Positions 34,352-41,235 of a DNA stretch of 64,000 bases are shown one piece after another. The stretch's first letter is position 1. Each line of letters opens with the position of its first letter. A program made the position numbers and the translations under genes. Source of the DNA: JBCBGF01 sp038526915 (lineage in GTDB: Bacteria > Pseudomonadota > Alphaproteobacteria > Rhodobacterales > Rhodobacteraceae); assembly GCA_038526915.1 (NCBI GenBank), contig JBCBGF010000004.1, positions 62,001 to 126,000 on the forward strand, written 5' to 3'. A model generated the notes under the pieces. It was given only the letters and a program-made list of their open reading frames with translations. It was not told the DNA's origin and did not search any database.

Positions 34352-34720
34352 ATGACCGACACGCGGCTGTCTTTCAAAGAGATGTGCGCAAAGTTCGATG
34401 TCACCCCACGGACCTTGCGGTACTATGAATACATCGAATTGCTGCACCCTGAGAAAGAGGGGCGCTCGCGCTTTTATGGCCCGCGCGAAGTCGCCCGGAT
34501 GACCCTGATCCTGCGGGGGCGCCGGTTTGGCTTCAGCCTTGAGGAGATCCGTCAATGGCTGTTGATGCGGGAAGAGCGCGGGACAGAGGAACAGATGTCG
34601 GTCTGGATTGATGCGGCCGATCGCCAGATCGACGCCTTGTCCGCCGAACGCGACGAGCTCGATCGGACCATCGAGGAACTGCGCGAATTGCGGGATCTGG
34701 CGAAATCGGGAAACGCCTGA
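34352..34720 (+). CDS. MerR family transcriptional regulator (first)
   Basis: 122-residue regulator with an N-terminal MerR helix-turn-helix (FKEMCAKFDVTPRTLRYYE), wing (GRSRFYGPREVARM), RFGFSLEEIRQWL, and a C-terminal coiled coil (about 85-118, repeated ELD/EEL). There is no effector domain beyond the coiled coil and no cysteine cluster as in metal sensors. AAAGGG precedes the ATG. Its position at the head of beta-oxidation genes suggests control by acyl-CoA or a similar ligand, as known for the LiuR branch. Confidence 0.88.
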   Translation: MTDTRLSFKEMCAKFDVTPRTLRYYEYIELLHPEKEGRSRFYGPREVARMTLILRGRRFGFSLEEIRQWLLMREERGTEEQMSVWIDAADRQIDALSAERDELDRTIEELRELRDLAKSGNA

Positions 34721-34745
34721 GGCCGGATCCGGATCACTGTTCAAA

Positions 34746-34776
34746 GTGACGTAACGTTTCTTTACGTCAACGTAAA
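34746..34776. promoter_or_regulatory. MerR-type operator candidates, sites 2 and 3
   Basis: Two adjacent palindromes between the merR genes: GTGACGTAACGTTTC (34746-34760) and the perfect-armed TTTACGT-CA-ACGTAAA (34761-34776). The latter resembles, from memory, operators assigned to LiuR-type MerR regulators of branched-chain and fatty-acid catabolism. They lie about 70 bases before the second merR gene and probably mark the promoter of the downstream operon. Confidence 0.6.
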
Positions 34777-34843
34777 CTTTGCTTGCCGAACCTAACGGGA
34801 TTTCGGATGTTCCCACTCGATTTCGACGGTGCGAGTGCTTGTA

Positions 34844-35245
34844 ATGACCGAAGACTACATGTCCATCCGCGAGATGTGCGACGCGTTCGATGTGACGCCG
34901 CGCACCCTACGCTTTTACGAGGCTAAAGAGCTGCTCTTTCCCGTGCGGGAAGGCCAAAAGCGCCTGTTCACCCGCCGCGACCGCGCGCGCCTCAAGCTGA
35001 TCCTGCGCGGCAAGCGGTTCGGCTTCAGCCTGGAGGATATCCGGCAGCTTCTCGATCTCTACGACGCCGGCGACCAGCAGCTGACACAATTCACGCGTAC
35101 CTATGAGCTCGCCCAGGAACGGCTGGCGGATATGGAGCGTCAGCGCGAAGAACTCGACGAAGCCATTGAGGATCTCAAAGACCAGCTCAAGTGGGGCGCC
35201 GATGTGATCGCGTCTCTCAAAGAGCCCAAGAAGGCCGCCGAATAG
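34844..35245 (+). CDS. MerR family transcriptional regulator (second)
   Basis: 133-residue paralogue of the preceding regulator with the same plan: helix-turn-helix (IREMCDAFDVTPRTLRFYE), wing, KRFGFSLEDIRQLLDLYDAGD, then a coiled coil (about 85-120). No metal-binding cysteines. The start could be ATG 34844, ATG 34859 or GTG 34829; none has a strong ribosome site and I use 34844. The acyl-CoA dehydrogenase gene begins 23 bases later, so this gene is in the operon it probably controls. Confidence 0.87.
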   Translation: MTEDYMSIREMCDAFDVTPRTLRFYEAKELLFPVREGQKRLFTRRDRARLKLILRGKRFGFSLEDIRQLLDLYDAGDQQLTQFTRTYELAQERLADMERQREELDEAIEDLKDQLKWGADVIASLKEPKKAAE

Positions 35246-35268
35246 GCCACAGCGACAGGGAAATCAGC

Positions 35269-37047
35269 ATGCCGAGCTACACCGCACCGACGAAGGACAC
35301 CCAGTTCATCCTGCAAGAGGTGCTGGACGTCACATCTTTGGATATCCCCGGCTACGACGAATTGGATGCGGACTTCACCGCCGCCGTTTTGGAAGAGGCG
35401 GGAAAGCTGGCCAGCGAAGTTCTGGCACCGTTGAACCCGGTAGGCGATGCCCAAGGGTGCAAACTGGAAAACGGTGTGGTGCGTACGCCCGAAGGGTTCA
35501 AGGCGGCCTATGACACGCTGCGCGAGGGCGGATGGTCGGCCTTGGACGGCGATCCCGAATATGGCGGCCAGGGCATGCCTGTGCTGTTGAACCTCGCCAC
35601 GGGCGAGATGTTTTCAGCAGCCAACATGGCCTTTCAGATGTATTTCGGCCTGACCCATGGCGCGATGTCGGCAATCCACGCCCACGGGACAGACGCGCAG
35701 AAGGCCACCTACTTGCCGCCCATGGTCGAAGGGGCATGGTCGGGCACGATGAACCTGACCGAGCCGCAATGCGGCACCGATCTGGGCCTCATCCGCACGA
35801 AGGCCGAACCGCAGGAGGATGGCACCTACAAGATTACCGGCCAGAAGATCTGGATTTCCGCCGGGGAACATGACCTGAGCGACAACATCATCCACCTCGT
35901 CCTTGCCCGGATCCCGGGTGGGCCTGAGGGGATCAAGGGCATCTCTCTCTTCATCGTACCGAAGTTCCTGGTGAACGAGGATGGCAGCCTGGGCGATCGC
36001 AACGCGCTGTCCTGCGGCGGTTTGGAAGAGAAGATGGGCATCCACGGCAACGCCACCTGCGTGATGAACTACGACGGTGCGACCGGGTTCCTCATCGGCG
36101 AGATGCACAAGGGCATGCGCGCGATGTTCACGATGATGAACGAAGCGCGGCTTCTGGTGGGGATGCAGGGCTATGCGCAGGCGTCGGTCGCGTATCAGAA
36201 CGCCTTGGGATTTGCGCAGGACCGTTTGCAGGGCCGCGATGTGACCGGCGACAAGAACCCGAACGGCCCAGCCGACCCGATCATCGTGCATCCCGACGTG
36301 CGGCGGAACCTGCTGGACCAGAAGAGCTTTGTCGAAGGCGCACGGGCCTTTGCGCTCTGGGGCGCGACGCTGATCGACCGCTCACATCGACAAGACGATG
36401 CGGAGGCCGAGGCGCTGATCTCGCTCCTCACCCCCGTAATCAAGGGCTTCCTGACCGACAAAGGGTTTGAAAGCACCGTGCTGGCCCAACAAACCCTCGG
36501 CGGGTCGGGTTTTACCAAGGAATGGGGCCTCGAGCAGTTCGTCCGCGATGCCCGGATCGCGATGATCTACGAGGGAACGAACGGCATCCAGTCGCTCGAC
36601 CTGGTGGGCCGCAAGCTGGGGCTGAATGGCGGCAAGACGATCATGGGCTTCTTCGAGATGGTGAAGGCCTTCGTGAAGGAGAACGAAGGGAACGACGCGC
36701 TGAAGGCCGACTTCCTCGACCCGCTCAAGGCCGCGTCAAAGGACCTGCAGGCGGCAGGGATGTACTTCATGGCCGAAGGCATGAAGAACCCCAACAATGC
36801 ACTGTCGGGCAGCTATGACTTCATGACAATGTTCGGCCATGTCTGCCTGGGCTACATGTGGGCGCGGATGGCGAAATCGGCGCAAGCCGCGCTGGACGCG
36901 GGCGCATCGGATCGCGACTTCTATGAAGCGAAGCTGGCGACGGGCCGCTACTACATGAAGCGGCAACTGCCCGCGACCGCGCTGCACCTCGCCAGGATCC
37001 AGTCTGGCGCAGACCCGGTGATGACGCTGGAAGCGGCGAACTTCTGA
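35269..37047 (+). CDS. Acyl-CoA dehydrogenase with C-terminal extension (DmdC/FadE-like)
   Basis: 592-residue FAD enzyme of the large acyl-CoA dehydrogenase type. A short N-terminal segment (PSYTAPTKDTQFIL) leads into the three standard domains. FAD-binding NLTEPQCGTDLGL and KIWISAGEHDL are present. The catalytic base is E435 in MIYEGTNGIQ, followed by the extra C-terminal helical domain. Relatives include long-chain FadE-like enzymes and the DmdC methylmercaptopropionyl-CoA dehydrogenases of marine roseobacters; sequence reading cannot separate these. First structural gene of the operon. Confidence 0.9.
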   Translation: MPSYTAPTKDTQFILQEVLDVTSLDIPGYDELDADFTAAVLEEAGKLASEVLAPLNPVGDAQGCKLENGVVRTPEGFKAAYDTLREGGWSALDGDPEYGGQGMPVLLNLATGEMFSAANMAFQMYFGLTHGAMSAIHAHGTDAQKATYLPPMVEGAWSGTMNLTEPQCGTDLGLIRTKAEPQEDGTYKITGQKIWISAGEHDLSDNIIHLVLARIPGGPEGIKGISLFIVPKFLVNEDGSLGDRNALSCGGLEEKMGIHGNATCVMNYDGATGFLIGEMHKGMRAMFTMMNEARLLVGMQGYAQASVAYQNALGFAQDRLQGRDVTGDKNPNGPADPIIVHPDVRRNLLDQKSFVEGARAFALWGATLIDRSHRQDDAEAEALISLLTPVIKGFLTDKGFESTVLAQQTLGGSGFTKEWGLEQFVRDARIAMIYEGTNGIQSLDLVGRKLGLNGGKTIMGFFEMVKAFVKENEGNDALKADFLDPLKAASKDLQAAGMYFMAEGMKNPNNALSGSYDFMTMFGHVCLGYMWARMAKSAQAALDAGASDRDFYEAKLATGRYYMKRQLPATALHLARIQSGADPVMTLEAANF

Positions 37048-37052
37048 GGCCC

Positions 37053-37265
37053 ATGCCCAAACGCCTCCGCCTCACCCGCCGTTTTCCCGTCGCCATGACG
37101 GAGGACGGCTATCGCCGGCTCAAACGCTTCGCCAAGGAAGCGGGGCTCGACGAGGGCGAGGCGCTGTCCTTCCTGTTTGAGAACTTCGACAGCGTGACCG
37201 ACCAAGACAATCTCACCCACAGGATGCGGCTGTTCAATGCCGAGCTGGAGGCGAGGAAGAAATGA
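37053..37265 (+). CDS. Small conserved-looking protein, unknown
   Basis: 70-residue basic protein (PKRLRLTRRFPVAMTEDGYRRLKRFAKEAGLDEGEALSFLFENF) sitting between two acyl-CoA dehydrogenase genes with only five bases before it and ten after it. The middle part, with a TEDGYRRLKRFAKEAGLDEGEALS helix pair, resembles ribbon-helix-helix DNA-binding proteins in spacing. Operon position and lack of other coding in this gap support it being real. Function unknown. Confidence 0.65.
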   Translation: MPKRLRLTRRFPVAMTEDGYRRLKRFAKEAGLDEGEALSFLFENFDSVTDQDNLTHRMRLFNAELEARKK

Positions 37266-37275
37266 GGGGGAGAGA

Positions 37276-38424
37276 ATGACCGCATCCGCCTGGATGACCG
37301 AAGACCACCAGATGCTCGCCGAGATGACGCGCGAGTACATCACCAATGAATGGGCCCCGCATTTCGAACGCTGGCGCGAACAGGGCGAGATGGATCGCGA
37401 GATCTGGGGTCAGGCGGGGGAATTGGGCCTGCTCCTGCCGTCCATCCCCGAGGAATACGGCGGCGCGGGCGGCGATTTCGGGCATGAGGCCGCGATCCTG
37501 ATCGAAGCGGGCCGGACGAACCACGCGGCCTTCGGCACGGGCCACGGCATCCATTCCGGCATCGCGGCGCATTACCTGCTGACCTACGGCTCGGACGACC
37601 AGAAGGCGCGTTACCTGCCGAAGATGGCGAAGGGCGAGTTGATTGGCGCGCTCGCCATGTCGGAACCCGCCGCCGGGTCGGACGTGCAAGGGATCAAGAC
37701 CAAGGCAATCCGCGACGGCAACGCCTATCGCCTATCCGGTCAGAAGACGTTTATCACCAACGGCCAGCATGCCGATCTGATCCTGGTGGCGGCAAAGACC
37801 GACCCAAAGGCCGGGGCCAAGGGCACCTCGCTGGTGATCGTTGAAACCGAGGGTGCCGAGGGGTTTGAGCGCGGCCGCAACCTCAAGAAAATCGGCCTCC
37901 ACGCCTCTGACACGTCGGAGCTCTTCTTCGACAATGTCGAGATCCCGCCCGAGAACATCCTCGGCGGCGAGGAAGGGCGCGGGTTTTACCAGATGATGGA
38001 GCAACTGCCTCAGGAGCGATTGATCATCGCCTGCGGCGCGGTCGGCGCGATGGAGGGTGCGGTCGAGCGTACCATTGCCTATGCCAAGGAACGCGAGGCC
38101 TTTGGCGCGCCGCTTCTCAACCTGCAAACAGTGCGCTTCACCTTGGCCGAAGCAAAGACGAAAACCGCAGTGGCCCGGGCCTTCCTCGATGAATGCATCG
38201 CCGAGCACTTGCGCGGCGAACTGACCGTCGAGAAGGCGGCGATGGCGAAATACTGGCTAAGCGATACGCAGGGAGAGGTTCTGGACGCCTGCCTGCAACT
38301 CCACGGCGGCTACGGCTTCATGGCGGAATACGACATCGCCCAGATGTGGACGGATGCGCGGGTGCAGCGGATCTATGGCGGCACCAACGAGATCATGAAA
38401 GAGCTGATCGGGCGGGCGCTGTGA
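37276..38424 (+). CDS. Acyl-CoA dehydrogenase, long-chain (ACADL) type
   Basis: 382-residue acyl-CoA dehydrogenase. FAD-binding blocks ALAMSEPAAGSDVQGI and QKTFITNG are standard. The usual catalytic Glu of YEGT is Gly here (YGGTNEIMKEL, G368). A glutamate in the preceding helix (E260 in GAMEGAVER, after LPQERLIIA) sits where the base of mammalian long-chain and isovaleryl enzymes lies. The C-terminal half reads very like mammalian ACADL. AGGGGGAGAG precedes the ATG at 37276. It should catalyse the first beta-oxidation step on long or branched substrates. Confidence 0.9.
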   Translation: MTASAWMTEDHQMLAEMTREYITNEWAPHFERWREQGEMDREIWGQAGELGLLLPSIPEEYGGAGGDFGHEAAILIEAGRTNHAAFGTGHGIHSGIAAHYLLTYGSDDQKARYLPKMAKGELIGALAMSEPAAGSDVQGIKTKAIRDGNAYRLSGQKTFITNGQHADLILVAAKTDPKAGAKGTSLVIVETEGAEGFERGRNLKKIGLHASDTSELFFDNVEIPPENILGGEEGRGFYQMMEQLPQERLIIACGAVGAMEGAVERTIAYAKEREAFGAPLLNLQTVRFTLAEAKTKTAVARAFLDECIAEHLRGELTVEKAAMAKYWLSDTQGEVLDACLQLHGGYGFMAEYDIAQMWTDARVQRIYGGTNEIMKELIGRAL

Positions 38425-38695
38425 TCGGGAGCAAGCAGCATAGCCGGCCCCTCTCCGCGCGGTCGGATGCGTATTTGAAACAAGAAGAAGCGGGGGGTTC
38501 AGCGCCCCGGGACAAACGCACGTTCAAACGCCGGGGCGCCTTCTCCTTGTACGGCCATCGGCTCGCCAGCCTGTACCGCGCCACCGAGCGTTTCAAACCT
38601 TGGTTAACGGCAGGTTACCGTGGCACGGCCTTTCTTCTTGTTGAAAATACGCATGGCCGTCCGGTTCGGCGGGCGCAGCTCGGCGGGGACAGGCA
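38425..38695. other. Intergenic region before the GST gene
   Basis: 271 bases inside the operon without a supported gene. It contains an AT-richer block GTATTTGAAAC-AAGAAGAAG at 38471-38490, a weak hairpin around CGGGG...CCCCG (38491-38510), and GGTTAACGGCAGGTTACC at 38602-38619. An in-frame ORF over its right part reads as shadow. It may hold an internal promoter or a processing site. Confidence 0.4.
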
Positions 38696-39334
38696 ATGAC
38701 CATGAAACTCTATTGCTTTGGCGAAAGCGGCAATGCCTATAAGGCGGCCCTCACACTTGAACTGGCCGGGGTCGACTGGGAGCCGGTCTATGTGGATTTC
38801 TTCAACGGTGAGGCACGGACGGCTGAGTTTCGCGAGACCATCAACCCCATGGGCGAAGTGCCCGTGTTGGTCGACGGCGACGTTCGACTGACCCAATCGG
38901 GCGTGATCCAGCAATACGTTCTCGATCAGACGGGAAGTGCCTTGGCGGGAAAACCCGAAGACAAATACGAAGTTCTCCGCTGGGTCCTGTGGGACAATCA
39001 CAAGATGTCGAGCCAGGCGGGCGTCACGCGGTTCTTGATGAACTTCCTGTCTGAAGCGAAGCGGCCACCAGAAGCGATCGCCTTTTTGCAGGGCCGGCTC
39101 AGGGCCGCCTACACCGTGCTCAACGACCACTTGGCCACTCGACAGTGGATCGTGGGCGATGGGATCACCGTCGCCGACATCTCCTGCTGCAGCTATCTAT
39201 TCTACCCCGAACCCTTCGGCTTTGACCGCGCCGACTGGCCCCATATCGACGCCTGGCTGACGCGCATCGCCGCGACGCCGGGTTGGACACACCCCTACGA
39301 CCTGATGCCCGGCAACCCCTCTGACAGGGCGTAA
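38696..39334 (+). CDS. Glutathione S-transferase family protein
   Basis: 212-residue GST. The thioredoxin-like N-domain (about 1-80) has KLYCFGESGNAYKAALTLELAG, cis-proline GEVPVLVDGD and glutathione-site LTQSGVIQQYV. The helical C-domain follows, with the N-cap motif ITVADISCCSYLFY. The family conjugates or isomerises electrophiles with glutathione. Its place between acyl-CoA dehydrogenase and thiolase genes hints at handling of reactive enoyl or aldehyde by-products, which is inference only. GGGGACAGG precedes the first of two close ATG codons. Confidence 0.9.
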   Translation: MTMKLYCFGESGNAYKAALTLELAGVDWEPVYVDFFNGEARTAEFRETINPMGEVPVLVDGDVRLTQSGVIQQYVLDQTGSALAGKPEDKYEVLRWVLWDNHKMSSQAGVTRFLMNFLSEAKRPPEAIAFLQGRLRAAYTVLNDHLATRQWIVGDGITVADISCCSYLFYPEPFGFDRADWPHIDAWLTRIAATPGWTHPYDLMPGNPSDRA

Positions 39335-39360
39335 GACCCGGGCCTGAGAAAGGACACGCC

Positions 39361-40569
39361 ATGACCGATGCTTACATCTATGACGCTGTGCGCACCCCCC
39401 GCGGCAAAGGCCGCAAGGATGGCAGCCTGCATGAGGTGACAGCCGCGCGCCTGTCAGCAGGTGTGTTGAATGCACTGAAAGACCGAAACCACCTCAACGG
39501 CGGGATCGAAGATGTCATCTGGGGCAATGTCACCCAGGTGGCCGAACAAGGCGGGTGTCTTGCGCGCACCGCCGTGCTGGCCAGCGATCTGGACGAAAGC
39601 GTGCCGGGTGTCTCGATCAACCGCTTCTGCGCCAGCGGGCTGGAGGCGGTGAACATGGCCGCGAACCAAGTGAAAGGCGGCGCAGGCCAGGCCTATATCG
39701 CGGGCGGAGTCGAGATGATGAGCCGGGTGCCCATGGGCTCGGACGGGGCAGCCATTGCCGTCGATCCCGACATCGCGATGAAGTCATACTTTGTGCCGCA
39801 AGGGATCTCGGCCGATATTATTGCGACCGAATATGGCTTCACCCGTGATGATGCCGATGCGCTGGCCGTTGAGAGCCAGAACCGGGCCAAGGCCGCCTGG
39901 GATGACAACCGGTTCGCCAAATCAATCGTTCCCGTGCGGGACATCAATGGTCTGCCGATCCTCGATCATGACGAATACATGCGCCCCGGCACCGACATGC
40001 AGGCCCTTGGGGCGCTGAACCCGTCTTTCCAGCAGATGGGCGAGGTCATGCCCGGTTTCGACAAGATCGCGCTGATGAAATACCCGCACCTGGAGCGGAT
40101 TGCACACATTCACCATGCCGGAAACTCGTCAGGCATCGTCGATGGTGCGGCGGCGGTTCTGATCGGAACGAAAGAGTTCGGCGAAGCGAACGACCTGACG
40201 CCGCGTGCCCGCATCAAGGCAACCGCGAAGATCGGGACGGATCCCACGATCATGCTGACCGGCCCAGTCCCGGTCACTCAGAAGATCCTTTCTGAGACCG
40301 GTATGGAGATCGGCGATATCGATCTGTTTGAGGTGAACGAAGCCTTCGCGGCGGTCGTCATGCGCTTCATGCAGGCGTTCGAAGTTGATGGCGACCGTGT
40401 CAACGTGAATGGCGGATCGATCGCGATGGGCCATCCGTTGGGCGCAACAGGGGCGATGATCCTGGGAACACTGCTGGATGAACTGGAACGGTCAGACAAG
40501 GCGACCGGTCTTGCGACGCTCTGCATCGGGTCGGGAATGGGCGCAGCGACGATCATTGAGCGCGTCTAG
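39361..40569 (+). CDS. fadA: Acetyl-CoA C-acyltransferase (3-ketoacyl-CoA thiolase)
   Basis: 402-residue thiolase carrying out the last step of beta-oxidation. The acyl-accepting nucleophile is C90 in NRFCASGLEAVN. The other catalytic residues are the histidine in SIAMGHPLGATG and C388 in LCIGSGMGAA. NEAFA supplies the oxyanion asparagine. AAAGGA precedes the ATG. With the downstream hydratase/dehydrogenase it forms the FadA-FadB pair. Confidence 0.95.
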   Translation: MTDAYIYDAVRTPRGKGRKDGSLHEVTAARLSAGVLNALKDRNHLNGGIEDVIWGNVTQVAEQGGCLARTAVLASDLDESVPGVSINRFCASGLEAVNMAANQVKGGAGQAYIAGGVEMMSRVPMGSDGAAIAVDPDIAMKSYFVPQGISADIIATEYGFTRDDADALAVESQNRAKAAWDDNRFAKSIVPVRDINGLPILDHDEYMRPGTDMQALGALNPSFQQMGEVMPGFDKIALMKYPHLERIAHIHHAGNSSGIVDGAAAVLIGTKEFGEANDLTPRARIKATAKIGTDPTIMLTGPVPVTQKILSETGMEIGDIDLFEVNEAFAAVVMRFMQAFEVDGDRVNVNGGSIAMGHPLGATGAMILGTLLDELERSDKATGLATLCIGSGMGAATIIERV

Positions 40570-40618
40570 AAAACCACGCCAAAACGGTAGATAAAATGCA
40601 ATTTAACGCAAGTAATTT

Positions 40619-40628
40619 GCAATATTGC
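40619..40628. promoter_or_regulatory. AT-rich palindrome GCAATATTGC
   Basis: Perfect ten-base palindrome within an unusually AT-rich patch (about 40590-40630) that also contains ATGCAATTT and GTAATTTGC. It lies between fadA and the NTF2-like gene and is a plausible operator or internal promoter. The regulator is unknown. Confidence 0.25.
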
Positions 40629-40740
40629 GCGGTGCTGATAACCTGCTGCTATTCGCGCTTCGCGGTTTTCAATGGCGCGATAGCAAATTTATCAGGGGGG
40701 CAGACAGATACCTCAACGTCTGCACGCGCATTTTCAACGG

Positions 40741-41136
40741 ATGGCCGAGCTATTCTCGAGCGGCGATCTGGCTGCGATTGCAGAGGGGTTCGTCTGGCCT
40801 GTGGTCACCTACGCAGCGGGGCACGTGCTTGTGGATGTAGCGTTCGAAGATACGCTGCGATCCCTGACACTGCTTCACGGCGCGGCGCTACGCCATGGGA
40901 TGACATCAACGTCTGCGCAGATCGTCGGCTACGAAGGCCGCTTGGATCAGAGGTTTTCGGTCGACGTCATGTGGGAGTATCTGGGCAAGGACGGTGCGCC
41001 CGTGGCCAAGGGCGAGATCCGGTACTTCTGCTGGTTCGATCCCGACGACAACGTCAAGATCGAGATGCAGGAATTCCGCTATCCCGCGTTTCCCGAAGTG
41101 ATCGCCGAGCTTCAGCAACCCGATACGCGCCACTGA
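40741..41136 (+). CDS. SnoaL/NTF2-like protein
   Basis: 131-residue protein resembling the SnoaL/NTF2-like alpha+beta barrel: an N-terminal MAELFSSGDLAAIAEGFVWPV helix pair, then beta strands with RFSVDVMWEYLGKDG and KGEIRYFCWFDPDDNVKIEMQEFRYPAFPE. Function unknown. The ATG at 40741 has no ribosome site, while coding character (QRLHAHFQR) continues upstream to about 40708, where AGGGGGG precedes an ATA codon. The true start is therefore uncertain. Confidence 0.65.
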   Translation: MAELFSSGDLAAIAEGFVWPVVTYAAGHVLVDVAFEDTLRSLTLLHGAALRHGMTSTSAQIVGYEGRLDQRFSVDVMWEYLGKDGAPVAKGEIRYFCWFDPDDNVKIEMQEFRYPAFPEVIAELQQPDTRH

Positions 41137-41235
41137 GCGCCGATCCCGGCCCACGCGCGCGCGTCTCAACCAATCACCAATGCACAATGCCGGGCAGCAC
41201 CCTGCCCCGCGCCGCCATCAATCACGAGGCCTGAC

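Noticed and set aside
38604..38618. CtrA-like TTAA-N7-TTAC before the GST gene
   Set aside because: One mismatch to TTAA-N7-TTAA and only one site; expected by chance at this length of DNA.
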